A DNA stretch of 64,000 nt from Methanomassiliicoccales archaeon LGM-RCC1 (lineage in GTDB: Archaea; Thermoplasmatota; Thermoplasmata; Methanomassiliicoccales; Methanomethylophilaceae). The stretch lies in NCBI GenBank assembly GCA_030168575.1, contig CP115555.1, positions 1,426,001 to 1,490,000 on the forward strand, in the 5' to 3' direction. The notes under the pieces were generated by a model, which was given only the letters and a program-made list of their open reading frames with translations, did no database searches and had not been told where the DNA came from. This document shows positions 16,326 through 24,821 of this stretch, piece after piece (the first letter of the stretch is position 1; each line of letters starts with the position of its first letter). Both the position numbers and the translations under genes were made by a program.

Positions 16326-16891
16326 GCGCTGCCTCCCTTCACAGAGACGACCAGGAATGTGCTGCCGTCCTTGCTGGTGGCTATCATGCCGTGGGGCTTG
16401 GTCGCATCGTAGTAGACCGAATCACCTGCGATGAGGTTCTCCTCATGGTCGTCATGGACGAACCTGATGCTTCCGCTGATGACGTACACCAGCTCCTGAC
16501 CGTCGTTGACCGAGGTGGGGATCTCCGCATCCTGTTCCGACTCGTCATAGGGGGCGTTGACAAGATAGGGCTCTGCCAGCTTGTCCTTGAAGTATGCGGC
16601 GAGATGGTAATACTCGTGTCCCTTGCGCCTGTTGATCGGCAGGCCCATTCCGTCCTGCACGACGATGTAGTCGTTGAGACGGGGATTCTCGCCGGTGATC
16701 AGCTCGACGAGGTCGACCTGGAATTTGTCGGCACATTTGCTGAGGAATGTGAATGTGCAGTCCTGCTCGCCGTTCTCGCACCTGATGTACTCCTCTTCGG
16801 AGACTCCGGTGGCCGCTGCCATCTCCGCTGTGGAGAGGCCGACGAGGTCGCGCATTGCCTGGATACGGTCCGAAATGTAGTTGCTGTTCAT
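16322..16891 (-). CDS. XRE-type HTH regulator with C-terminal cupin (third pair)
   Basis: 189 residues: an N-terminal XRE helix-turn-helix (about 8-62, MRDLVGLSTAEMAAATGVS) and a C-terminal cupin (about 115-185, with AGDSVYYDATKPHG). Family members sense a small ligand in the cupin and control nearby genes. Closely related to the regulator at 19969-20544; both share GLPINRR. Immediately upstream of and overlapping its partner synthetase (ATGA). Probably senses the acid or acyl-CoA handled by that synthetase; inferred from the conserved pairing. Confidence 0.87.
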   Translation of the reverse strand: MNSNYISDRIQAMRDLVGLSTAEMAAATGVSEEEYIRCENGEQDCTFTFLSKCADKFQVDLVELITGENPRLNDYIVVQDGMGLPINRRKGHEYYHLAAYFKDKLAEPYLVNAPYDESEQDAEIPTSVNDGQELVYVISGSIRFVHDDHEENLIAGDSVYYDATKPHGMIATSKDGSTFLVVSVKGGSA

Positions 16892-16895
16892 TCCA

Positions 16896-18335
16896 TCACC
16901 TCAAGGCCTTTATGTTCCCGTGACCGCCACAGACGATCATACCGCTCCTGCCGATGGTATCCATGATGGCACCGAGCTTGGAACGGGTATCCGTAAGTCT
17001 TGCCAGATCCTCCTCCGAGTCCTTGGACAGGTAGGGGGCGATTTGGTTGTACTCCCCTCTCTCGGGGGTGACGTCCTTCACATTGGAGTACAGGTCGCCG
17101 GTGAACAGGAGCTTGGGCTGCCTGCAGATTATGACGGTCTGTCCCTTCGTGTGAATACCGGGGCCCTCGAATACCTCGAGTTCGATATCCCCGAACTTTA
17201 TCTTGCTGAGCAGGACGAAATCCTCGTGGGATTCCGGTGCTTCGCCGATTATCCTGATGCGGTCCTTCTCTGGTGCCTCATAATCGGTAATGATCCTGCA
17301 GAGGCGTCCGTAGCAGTAGTCATACGCATCTGAATCGCTTGTGGGCCTGGCCATGTCGAACAGGTTGTCCGCTGTCCTCTTGTCCACTGCTATCTCGGCG
17401 TTGTCGATGACCGACAAGAGTCCGCAGTGGTCTGCATCGGCATGGGTGACCAGCATCGTCTTGGTCATGCTGAAGAACGCAGGGAACATCTCCCTGAGCT
17501 CTGTGATCATCTCGTCCGAGAATATTCCCATTCCGGAGTCGATGAACAGCAGGCTGTCGTCGTTCCTCAGGACATATGTGTTGCTGCCGCAGGGCGGCTC
17601 GATGACCGTGAGGGTTGTCTCCTCTGTGATCTGATGGGTGGTGATCCTGGGCTTGAAGTTGAGGTCCCTGTGGAACGCTATGAACTCCGCCAGCTGGTGG
17701 ACCTTGTCGAAGATTATGGAGGGATCCTGGCCCCTCTGCAGGAGCATCTCTGTGACTCCCCTGCACTCCGATACGAATTCCTTCACCCTGTCATCCCCGA
17801 GGCTGAACAGCTTCTGGATCTGGCTGGCGAGGCGGATGTACCCTACAGTGGTGTCGAGCACATCGTAGTTGCCGTTGTAGGACACCACATTCAGGAGGTA
17901 GATCTCAGACACCTCGTCCAGAATCTTCTTAGACACGGTGGGGTCGCTGACCTCCATTCCAATCTTAAAGTTCTGGAATCCCCTGTTCTCCTCCCTGGAG
18001 TTCAGATAGGAGATGTTGACCTCGTACTTGTCGATGATCTCCAGTACCGGGAACAGCATACCAGGCGTGTTGGGGATCTTCACTTCCATGACCAGCACCG
18101 TGGGGACCTTGACCTCGGCATCGACATAGGCCATCTCGCTCAATCCCTTCTCGATGGAATTGAGCTCTGCCCTGGTCCCTTCAACCTCTATGAAAAGGTT
18201 GAGGCCTCCCCTCTTGTAGCTGACACGGGTGATGTTTCCCCCGTTCTCCATGATGACCTTGCACGCACGCATGAATGCTCCCGGCCTGTCCGGGGTCCTC
18301 GTGGTGTAGGTACGCTTCACCGGCTCCTCTGTCAT
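16896..18335 (-). CDS. ACT-ACT-metallo-beta-lactamase fusion protein
   Basis: 479 residues. Two ACT-like domains (about 8-75 and 79-150; TPDRPGAFMRA and IPNTPGMLFPV loops), a helical linker, then a metallo-beta-lactamase fold (about 235-475) with THADADHCG, a downstream LLFTGDLYSN metal ligand region and CGGHGN near the end. The first motif is HxDxDH rather than HxHxDH. The fold suggests hydrolysis of a thioester or ester, with amino-acid control through ACT. Sits between two regulator/synthetase pairs, overlapping the upstream synthetase by four bases, so a role as a regulated acyl-CoA thioesterase is attractive but unproven. Confidence 0.8.
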   Translation of the reverse strand: MTEEPVKRTYTTRTPDRPGAFMRACKVIMENGGNITRVSYKRGGLNLFIEVEGTRAELNSIEKGLSEMAYVDAEVKVPTVLVMEVKIPNTPGMLFPVLEIIDKYEVNISYLNSREENRGFQNFKIGMEVSDPTVSKKILDEVSEIYLLNVVSYNGNYDVLDTTVGYIRLASQIQKLFSLGDDRVKEFVSECRGVTEMLLQRGQDPSIIFDKVHQLAEFIAFHRDLNFKPRITTHQITEETTLTVIEPPCGSNTYVLRNDDSLLFIDSGMGIFSDEMITELREMFPAFFSMTKTMLVTHADADHCGLLSVIDNAEIAVDKRTADNLFDMARPTSDSDAYDYCYGRLCRIITDYEAPEKDRIRIIGEAPESHEDFVLLSKIKFGDIELEVFEGPGIHTKGQTVIICRQPKLLFTGDLYSNVKDVTPERGEYNQIAPYLSKDSEEDLARLTDTRSKLGAIMDTIGRSGMIVCGGHGNIKALR

Positions 18336-19972
18336 TGACTGTCCTTCTTCCTGATCTCGGCACGCTGGATTTTTCCATTGACCGTTTTAGGAAGCTCCTT
18401 AACGAAGTCCATAGCTCTAGGATATTTATATGGGGCGGTCTCGTGCTTGACGAAATTCTGGAGCTCCTTCTTCAGCTCCTCCGTGCCCTCGTATCCTTCC
18501 CTCAGCACCACAGTGGCCTTGACCAGCTGTCCCCTGACGGGGTCCGGGATACCTGTGACCGCGCACTCCAGCACTGCCGGGTGGGTGACGAGAACGGACT
18601 CGATCTCGAAGGGACTGATCTTGTATCCTGAGGACTTGATGACATCGTCGTTCCTTCCGACGTACCAATAGTATCCGTCCTCATCCCTCCATGCGACATC
18701 CCCGGTGTGATACCATCCGTCGTGCATCGCCTTGGCGGTCTTCTCGGGATCGCGGTAGTACTCCATCATGAGTCCTGGGGGCTTGGGATCGCAGGCTATG
18801 ACGATCTCTCCGGTCTGTCCGTTGGGGCACTCCTCCCCATTCTGGTCCACAATTTTTACCGTGTACTGCGGCGAGGGCTTTCCCATAGAGCTTGGTTTGG
18901 GCTCCATTCCGACGATGTTGCATACCGTGCAGGTGGTCTCGGTCTGTCCGAAACCTTCCATGAGCTTGATACCGGTTGCCTTCTGCCAGCTGTAGAACAC
19001 ATCGGGGTTCAGTGCCTCTCCTGCGATACAGCAGTACTTCAGTGACGAGAGGTCATGCCCCTCCAGTCCGGCGTTGATGAACATCCTGAACATGGTAGGG
19101 GGACAGCACAGGGAAGTGATCCTGTACTTCTCGATGATGTGCAGTATCTCATGGGGCTCGAACTTGTCGTAATCGTATACGAACACCGCGGCCTCCATAT
19201 GCCACTGGCCGTAGAGCTTTCCCCACACTGCCTTTCCCCATCCGGTGTCTGCTATGGTGAGGTGCACTCCCTCGGGGTCGACGTTCTGCCAGTACTTTGC
19301 TGTGGACAGGTGTCCGAGGCTGTAGAGGTGGTCGTGGAGGACCATCTTGGGGTATCCTGATGTTCCCGACGAGAAGTACATGAGCATGGGCTCCTTCACG
19401 TTGGTCTCTACCCTGTCGAGCTTTTCGGATGTAGCCTCGACTCCCTCGTCGAACTGCAGCCATCCGTCCCTCTTGCTGTTCACGACCATCTTGATCGTCA
19501 GCGAGGGGATGTCCTCGGCGGAGTCCACTGCTTCGCAGACCCCGTTCATGTCCGTACAGATCGCCGCCTTGATGGATGCTGACCTGACCCTGTACTCCAC
19601 GTCACCTTTGGTGAGCATGAACGTCGCGGGAACGATGACCGCTCCGATCTTGTGGAGGGCGACGATGGTATACCAGAACTGGTAATGGCGCTTGAGGATG
19701 ACCATGACCATGTCCCCCTTGCCTATGCCCTGCGACATAAGGTAGTTGGCAGTCTTGTCGGACATCCTCTTGATGTCGCCGAATGTGTACTTCCTCTCCT
19801 CTCCAGCGGGGTTGGTCCAGATCATGGCCAGACGGTTAGGTTCCTCCCTGGCGATCTCGTCCACGACATCGTAACCGAAGTTGTAGTTGTCGGGATAGTG
19901 GTATGTGACCTTCTGGAGTATTCCGTCCTCACCGTACGTCTCGTCGACGTACCTCATGTTGAGGTTCCTCAT
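18332..19972 (-). CDS. Acyl-CoA synthetase, medium-chain/acetyl-CoA synthetase-like (second pair)
   Basis: 546 residues, AMP-forming. Motifs: MYFSSGTSGYPKM (about 190), GFGQTETTC (about 315), YVGRNDDVIKSSGYKISPFE (about 435) and the C-terminal Lys in TVNGKIQR. Paralogue of the synthetase at 14649-16325. Its start overlaps the preceding regulator stop by four bases, and its end overlaps the ACT-MBL start by four, so the block is tightly coupled. Likely makes acyl-CoA from a carboxylic acid taken from the environment. Confidence 0.88.
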   Translation of the reverse strand: MRNLNMRYVDETYGEDGILQKVTYHYPDNYNFGYDVVDEIAREEPNRLAMIWTNPAGEERKYTFGDIKRMSDKTANYLMSQGIGKGDMVMVILKRHYQFWYTIVALHKIGAVIVPATFMLTKGDVEYRVRSASIKAAICTDMNGVCEAVDSAEDIPSLTIKMVVNSKRDGWLQFDEGVEATSEKLDRVETNVKEPMLMYFSSGTSGYPKMVLHDHLYSLGHLSTAKYWQNVDPEGVHLTIADTGWGKAVWGKLYGQWHMEAAVFVYDYDKFEPHEILHIIEKYRITSLCCPPTMFRMFINAGLEGHDLSSLKYCCIAGEALNPDVFYSWQKATGIKLMEGFGQTETTCTVCNIVGMEPKPSSMGKPSPQYTVKIVDQNGEECPNGQTGEIVIACDPKPPGLMMEYYRDPEKTAKAMHDGWYHTGDVAWRDEDGYYWYVGRNDDVIKSSGYKISPFEIESVLVTHPAVLECAVTGIPDPVRGQLVKATVVLREGYEGTEELKKELQNFVKHETAPYKYPRAMDFVKELPKTVNGKIQRAEIRKKDSQ

Positions 19973-20544
19973 TTCTCCTCACCCTTCATGACGGATGCTA
20001 TGAATTTGCATCCGTTCTTGGTCGTCGCATACATTCCGTGGGGCAATCCGCTGTTGTAGTAGACGGAATCCCCGGGCTCCAGGTCATAGAAGTGACCTGC
20101 GTGGACGAACCTCATCTTTCCCTCCAGGACGTAATCGAATTCGTTTCCTGCATGGGAGGAGAGGTGAACGTTCTCGTCGTTGTCGCCTTCGATGTAGGGC
20201 GCTGTGACGACGAAGGTCTCCGAGAGCCTGTTTGTCAGCGTGTATCCGAGGTGCTCGTACTTGAATCCGAGGCGCCTGTTGATCGGCAATCCCTTTCCGT
20301 TCTTGACGAAGGTGCACTCCGCCAGATGGGGCTTCTCTCCTGTCAGGAGCTCAACCATGTCTATGCCGCACTTCTCTGCGACCTTGTAGAGGAAAGTGAA
20401 TGAGAAGTCCATCTGACCGGACTCGTAGACAATATACTCCTCGGGAGTCTTTCCGACTACCTCGGCCATCTCCTCGATCGATATGTCGCACATCTCGCGC
20501 ATCGCTTTGACACGCTCCGCTACTTCAGCTACTATGGGTTCCAT
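19969..20544 (-). CDS. XRE-type HTH regulator with C-terminal cupin (second pair)
   Basis: 191 residues from the ATG at 20542-20544, which has GAGGTG six bases upstream; an in-frame ATG at 20562 overlaps the previous gene and lacks such a site. N-terminal HTH (about 7-60, ISIEEMAEVVGKTPEEY), C-terminal cupin with EPGDSVYYNSGLPHG (about 155-170). Paired with and overlapping the synthetase that follows. Likely a ligand-sensing regulator of this operon. Confidence 0.86.
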   Translation of the reverse strand: MEPIVAEVAERVKAMREMCDISIEEMAEVVGKTPEEYIVYESGQMDFSFTFLYKVAEKCGIDMVELLTGEKPHLAECTFVKNGKGLPINRRLGFKYEHLGYTLTNRLSETFVVTAPYIEGDNDENVHLSSHAGNEFDYVLEGKMRFVHAGHFYDLEPGDSVYYNSGLPHGMYATTKNGCKFIASVMKGEEK

Positions 20545-20554
20545 TTCATTCACC

Positions 20555-22219
20555 TCATGCATCCGGCCACAATTTGTGAGCCATGTTCCTTAATTCGTAT
20601 TTCAAAATCTTTCCGGCCGCGTTCATCGGGAAGTCATCCACGAACGCGATGTACTTGGGCGTCTTGTACCAAGCGATCTTGTTACGGCAGAAATCGATGA
20701 CGTCCTGCTCTGTCATGTCATCGTATCCCTGATGCTTCACTATGAACGCACCGGGCTGTTCGCCGTACTTGGCGCTGGGCACTCCGACGACCTGGACATC
20801 CTTGATTCCAGGGCACTTGTAGAGGAAGTCCTCGACCTCCTTGGGGTAGATGTTCTCGCCTCCGCGGATGATCATGTCCTTGATCCTTCCGGTGACGTAG
20901 AAGTATCCCTCCGAATCCCTGTATCCGAGGTCTCCGGAATGGAGGTATCCGTTCTTGTCGATGACCTTGGCGGTCTCCTCGGGCATCTTGTAGTACCCTT
21001 TCATGACGTTGTATCCCTTACAGCAGAACTCTCCGATGACTCCATCAGCGCAGGGTTCGTAGGTCTCGGGGTCCAGGATGACGGTGTCGACTCCCTGGAG
21101 CTTCTTACCGACCGACGAGCACTTCTTCTCGATCGAGGGCTCATCGTATGTGGTCTGCGTCATACCGGGCGAGGCCTCGGTGAGACCGTAGACGATGGTG
21201 ATCTCCTTCATGTTCATCTTGTCGACGACCTCATGCATTGCGGAGATCGGACAGGGGGATCCAGCCATGATTCCCGTCCTGAGGGACGAGAAGTCGAACT
21301 TGTTGAACAGCTTGTGATTGAGGATGTTGATGAACATCGTCGGCACTCCGTACACTGATGTGCACTTCTCCTCCTCGATCGTGGTCATGACCTTGATGGG
21401 ATCGAATACCTCACAGAAGCACATCGTGACCCCGTGGTTGATGCAAGCCATGACTCCGAGCACGCAGCCGAAGCAGTGGAACAGGGGCACGTTGATGCAC
21501 AGGCGGTCGGTGGGACCATAGTTCATGTTGGCTCCCAGCCAGTATCCGTCGTTGGCGATGTTGAAGTGTGTGAGCATAACTCCCTTGGGGAATCCGGTGG
21601 TTCCCGAGGTGTACTGCATCATGGTGACGTCCTGAACGTCCACCGAGTCCTTCCTGGCCTTGTACTCGGCATCGCTGATGGTGACCGCGAGGGACTTCAC
21701 CTCGCTCATGGAGTACATTCCGCGGTGCTTGACGGGACCGAGGAAGATGACCTTCTTCAGGTAAGGATACGTCTCGCTGTGGAAGTTCTCCCTGGGCATG
21801 GTCATGAGCTCGGGTACGAGGTCGTAGACCGTCTGCACGTAGTCTGTCTCCCTTACACCGTCGATGAGGAAGAGCACATCCATGTCGGACTGCTTGAGGA
21901 CGTAGTCCAGCTCGTCCTTCTGATAGTTGGTGTTGATCGTGAGGAGGATGGCCCCGATCTTAGCGGTGGCGAACATGAGGGTGATCCAATCCGGCACGTT
22001 CGTGGCCCAGACGGCGACCTTCATTCCCTTCTCCACTCCCATCGCCATGAGGCCCTTGGCCACACGGTCGACCTCGACACCCCACTGTGCCCAGGAGAGA
22101 CGGAGCTCCCTGTCCACATAGACGATGGCATCGTTGTCTGGATGGTTCTTTATGCACTTGTCGAGGAGGTCTCCTAACCTCTCGTCGCTTGTGATGTTCT
22201 GTCTTGGAACACAGACCAA
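20555..22219 (-). CDS. Long-chain-type fatty acyl-CoA synthetase (first pair)
   Basis: 554 residues starting at TTG (22217-22219), supported by GAGGTGA five bases before it. ANL motifs: MMQYTSGTTGFPKG (about 205), YGLTEASPG (about 345), SGDLGYRDSEGYFYVTGR and IRGGENIYPKEVE (about 430-460), AAGKILKYELR at the C-terminus. It belongs to the FadD-like/medium-chain group, not the type of the other two synthetases in the operon. Follows its HTH-cupin partner by nine bases. Activates a carboxylic acid with ATP and CoA. Confidence 0.88.
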   Translation of the reverse strand: MVCVPRQNITSDERLGDLLDKCIKNHPDNDAIVYVDRELRLSWAQWGVEVDRVAKGLMAMGVEKGMKVAVWATNVPDWITLMFATAKIGAILLTINTNYQKDELDYVLKQSDMDVLFLIDGVRETDYVQTVYDLVPELMTMPRENFHSETYPYLKKVIFLGPVKHRGMYSMSEVKSLAVTISDAEYKARKDSVDVQDVTMMQYTSGTTGFPKGVMLTHFNIANDGYWLGANMNYGPTDRLCINVPLFHCFGCVLGVMACINHGVTMCFCEVFDPIKVMTTIEEEKCTSVYGVPTMFINILNHKLFNKFDFSSLRTGIMAGSPCPISAMHEVVDKMNMKEITIVYGLTEASPGMTQTTYDEPSIEKKCSSVGKKLQGVDTVILDPETYEPCADGVIGEFCCKGYNVMKGYYKMPEETAKVIDKNGYLHSGDLGYRDSEGYFYVTGRIKDMIIRGGENIYPKEVEDFLYKCPGIKDVQVVGVPSAKYGEQPGAFIVKHQGYDDMTEQDVIDFCRNKIAWYKTPKYIAFVDDFPMNAAGKILKYELRNMAHKLWPDA

Positions 22220-22228
22220 GTTCTCACC

Positions 22229-22783
22229 TCAGAGCGGCGTGTAGAGGACCGCGTAGATCTCCGCAGGTCCGTCTATTGCCCCCACGTAGTGAGGGACGAC
22301 TGAATTGTAATAAGCGCTGTCACCGGGCTCGAGGATCTTCTTCTCCTTTCCGTAGATGAACAGGATCTTTCCGGAAACGACAACGATGAACTCCTCGCCC
22401 TCGTGGGTGCTGAGCTCGGGGGTGTCGTCCTCTCCCACACGTATGAACATGGGTTCCATGTGCCTGTCCGTCTTTCCCTTTCCGAGGGGGTAGTAGAGGT
22501 AGTCTCCCTTGTCCCCGTGGGATGAGGGCTCTGATTCCCTCTCGTTGAGCCTGACGACGATTGGATCGGGGTTGAACTGATCGTCAGTGAACGTGCCGAC
22601 CCTCTGGCCGAGCGAACGGGAAAGCCTAATCAAGGATCCGATGGGCGGGTATGCGATACCACTCTCGTACTCCTGAATGGACTGCAAACTAATACCGGAG
22701 TTAACGGATAGCTCTTCCTGAGAGAGACCCATCTGTTCCCTGTACTTGCAGATTCTCTTTCCAACTTTGTTCATGTCGGCCAT
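22229..22783 (-). CDS. XRE-type HTH regulator with C-terminal cupin (first pair, operon head)
   Basis: 184 residues. The HTH (about 5-62, MGLSQEELSVNSGISLQSIQEYESG) is a classical XRE domain, more canonical than in the two other regulators; the cupin follows (about 105-180, LEPGDSAYYNSVVPHY). First gene of the seven-gene operon, with GAGG eight bases before the ATG. As the promoter-proximal gene it is the best candidate for autoregulation of the operon. Confidence 0.87.
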   Translation of the reverse strand: MADMNKVGKRICKYREQMGLSQEELSVNSGISLQSIQEYESGIAYPPIGSLIRLSRSLGQRVGTFTDDQFNPDPIVVRLNERESEPSSHGDKGDYLYYPLGKGKTDRHMEPMFIRVGEDDTPELSTHEGEEFIVVVSGKILFIYGKEKKILEPGDSAYYNSVVPHYVGAIDGPAEIYAVLYTPL

Positions 22784-22873
22784 ATTTTTGCCTCAACCAC
22801 CTGTATTATGCGTATTTAATAAACATTTTGGGCCTACAAACTAATTTTAAACCGATTACGAATATGCCAGCCC
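22784..22873. promoter_or_regulatory. Divergent promoter region of synthetase operon and P-loop ATPase/vor operon
   Basis: 90 bases between divergent starts. For the right-hand gene TTTTAAA at 22845-22851 is about 26 bases before the ATG at 22874 (leaderless geometry). For the left-hand operon the minus strand reads GTTTATTAAATACGC around 22810-22824, about 30-40 bases before its ATG. A shared regulatory region would let one HTH-cupin protein control both clusters. Confidence 0.5.
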
Positions 22874-23548
22874 ATGGATTGTCTGACCAAGAGAGTCACT
22901 GTCGTCTGCGGACATTACGGTACGGGGAAAACCAACCTCTCCATCAACCTAGCCATCGACGCTGCTGAACGCGGAGATAAGGTGACGCTCATAGACATGG
23001 ACGTTGTCAACCCCTACTTCAGATCGTCGGATTACGCGGATGTCCTGACAGAGAAGGGCGTACGTGTCCTCGGCCCTAACTTCGCCAACTCGAATCTGGA
23101 CACCCCTTCGCTTCCGGCTGCCATAGGCAATGCGATATCCGAGGGCGAGAGGGTCATCATCGATGTCGGCGGTGATGATGCGGGAGCTACGGCCCTCGGA
23201 GTCTACAGTAGACAACTGTCGAACGCAGATCCCGACGTGATCTACGTGGTGAACAAATACCGCTCGCAGACCACTGTACCAGAGGAAGCCGTGGAGATAC
23301 TAGGAGAGATCGAGAGGGCCGCCAAGATAAAGGCCACCTGCATCGCCAACAATTCCCATCTAAAAGACCTCACCACGGAACAGACTATCCTTGATTCCCT
23401 CCCCTTCGTGGAGGAGGTGTCCAAGCTCACTGGGCTTCCCATCAGATTTACTACGACACCTGTCGGGGTTGCCCTCTTAAATAAAATACCATTATTGTAC
23501 CCTATAAGTGTCTATGTAAAGGCACCCTGGGAAAAGGCAGGTAATTGA
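22874..23548 (+). CDS. MinD/CobQ-type P-loop ATPase, function unknown
   Basis: 224 residues. P-loop HYGTGKTN (about 14-21) and the switch-like LIDMDVVNPYFRSS (about 39-52) resemble the MinD/Mrp/CobQ deviant-Walker ATPases, although the loop lacks the signature first Lys. IIDVGGDDAG (about 95-104) fits Walker B. Stops one base before the ferredoxin gene, so it heads the oxidoreductase operon. It may help load cofactor or cluster into the oxidoreductase; this is guesswork from position. Confidence 0.7.
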   Translation: MDCLTKRVTVVCGHYGTGKTNLSINLAIDAAERGDKVTLIDMDVVNPYFRSSDYADVLTEKGVRVLGPNFANSNLDTPSLPAAIGNAISEGERVIIDVGGDDAGATALGVYSRQLSNADPDVIYVVNKYRSQTTVPEEAVEILGEIERAAKIKATCIANNSHLKDLTTEQTILDSLPFVEEVSKLTGLPIRFTTTPVGVALLNKIPLLYPISVYVKAPWEKAGN

Positions 23549-23758
23549 ATGCCCAAAGTTATCGTTGACAACGAAAGATGCAAGGGATGCGAGATGTGCG
23601 TCATCGCGTGCCCGAAGAAGATCTTGGCTCTGGACCCCTCTGTTACGAACAGCAAGGGATACCATCCAGCACATGTGACCGACGAGTCGGCATGCATTGG
23701 TTGCGGTTCATGCACCATCATGTGCCCCGACTGCTCCATAAGGATCGAGGTGGATTGA
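23549..23758 (+). CDS. vorD: 2-oxoacid:ferredoxin oxidoreductase delta subunit, 2[4Fe-4S] ferredoxin
   Basis: 69 residues with two CxxCxxCxxxCP motifs (about 12-23 and 46-57), the electron-transfer subunit of a four-subunit 2-oxoacid oxidoreductase. Directly follows the P-loop ATPase and precedes the alpha-type subunit by one base. The vor assignment follows from the order delta-alpha-beta-gamma and the type of the next subunit; a 2-oxoglutarate enzyme (kor) is the alternative. Confidence 0.85.
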   Translation: MPKVIVDNERCKGCEMCVIACPKKILALDPSVTNSKGYHPAHVTDESACIGCGSCTIMCPDCSIRIEVD

Positions 23759-23759
23759 G

Positions 23760-24821
23760 ATGGCAGAAAAAGTCCTCATGAAAGGAAACGAGGCCATCGC
23801 AGAGGCCGCCATCGCAGCAGGATGCAGGCACTTCTTCGGATACCCTATCACCCCTCAGACCGAGGTGGCGGCATACATGTCTAAGAGGATTCCCAAGATC
23901 GGAGGAGTCTACCTTCAGGCAGAGTCCGAGGTAGCTTCGATCAATATGGTCCTCGGAGCCGGTGCTGCCGGAGTCAGGGTCATGACGTCCACATCATCCC
24001 CGGGAATCAGCCTCATGGCCGAGGGAATCTCGTACATCGCAGGTTCCGATGTCCCCTGCCTCATTGTCAACGTCGAGAGGGGAGGACCCGGACTCGGAGG
24101 AATCCAACCTTCCCAGTCAGATTACTTCCAGGCAACCAGGGCTACCGGTCACGGTGACTTCCACCTTCTGGTGTTCGCACCCTCCACCGTCCAGGAGACG
24201 GTAGATCTTATCTCCGATGCATTCGACCTCGGCGACAAGTACAGGATGCCCACCATGATCCTGTCCGACGGACTGCTCGGACAGATGATGGAGCCCGTAG
24301 TGCTGCCTGAGACGAAGGAGCCCACAGATGACAAGGACTGGTCCGTAAGGGGCCACCAGGGCAAGAGGAAGCACAACGTCGTCAACTCCCTCTACATAGA
24401 CCCCAGCGAACTCGAGAAGCTCAACTTCGAGAGATTCGAGAAGTACAAGAAGATCCAAGAGACCGAACAGAGGGCAGAGGAATACCTCGTGGATGATGCC
24501 GAGATCGTGCTGGTTGCATTCGGAGCATCCTCCAGGATTGCCCATTCAGCGGTCGATATGGCCAGGAAGCAGGGCATAAAGGCCGGACTCATAAGGCCCA
24601 TCACGCTCTGGCCCTTCCCCGAGAAGACAATCAAGAAGCACGCAGACCACGCCAAGGTGTTCCTCTCTGTCGAGATGAACATGGGACAGATGGTCGAGGA
24701 TGTCAAGATGGCGGTCGAATGCAAGAAGCCTGTGAAATTCTTCGGACGCACCGGAGGAATCGTTCCCACACCCAAAGAGGTCCTTGAACAGATCGTCAAG
24801 CTCAACGGAGGCGATTACTGA
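23760..24821 (+). CDS. vorB: 2-oxoacid:ferredoxin oxidoreductase alpha-type subunit (2-ketoisovalerate class)
   Basis: 353 residues: pyrimidine-binding domain of a TPP enzyme with GNEAIAEAAIAAGCRHFFGY at the start and GYPITPQTE, then a transketolase-C-like domain. The length and sequence style match the single-chain alpha subunit called VorB (3-methyl-2-oxobutanoate oxidoreductase). Catalyses, with the next subunits, reversible oxidative decarboxylation of a branched 2-oxo acid to acyl-CoA with ferredoxin. Stop overlaps the beta start (TGATG). Confidence 0.82.
   Translation: MAEKVLMKGNEAIAEAAIAAGCRHFFGYPITPQTEVAAYMSKRIPKIGGVYLQAESEVASINMVLGAGAAGVRVMTSTSSPGISLMAEGISYIAGSDVPCLIVNVERGGPGLGGIQPSQSDYFQATRATGHGDFHLLVFAPSTVQETVDLISDAFDLGDKYRMPTMILSDGLLGQMMEPVVLPETKEPTDDKDWSVRGHQGKRKHNVVNSLYIDPSELEKLNFERFEKYKKIQETEQRAEEYLVDDAEIVLVAFGASSRIAHSAVDMARKQGIKAGLIRPITLWPFPEKTIKKHADHAKVFLSVEMNMGQMVEDVKMAVECKKPVKFFGRTGGIVPTPKEVLEQIVKLNGGDY

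Noticed and set aside
17427-18338. Long (303 codons) rightward open frame
   Set aside because: Entirely antisense to the ACT-MBL gene, rich in Val/Leu/Asp/His runs typical of complement frames in G/C-rich DNA, no known motif.
21434-22177. Rightward 247-codon open frame
   Set aside because: Antisense shadow of the first acyl-CoA synthetase, which has full motifs and a proper start.
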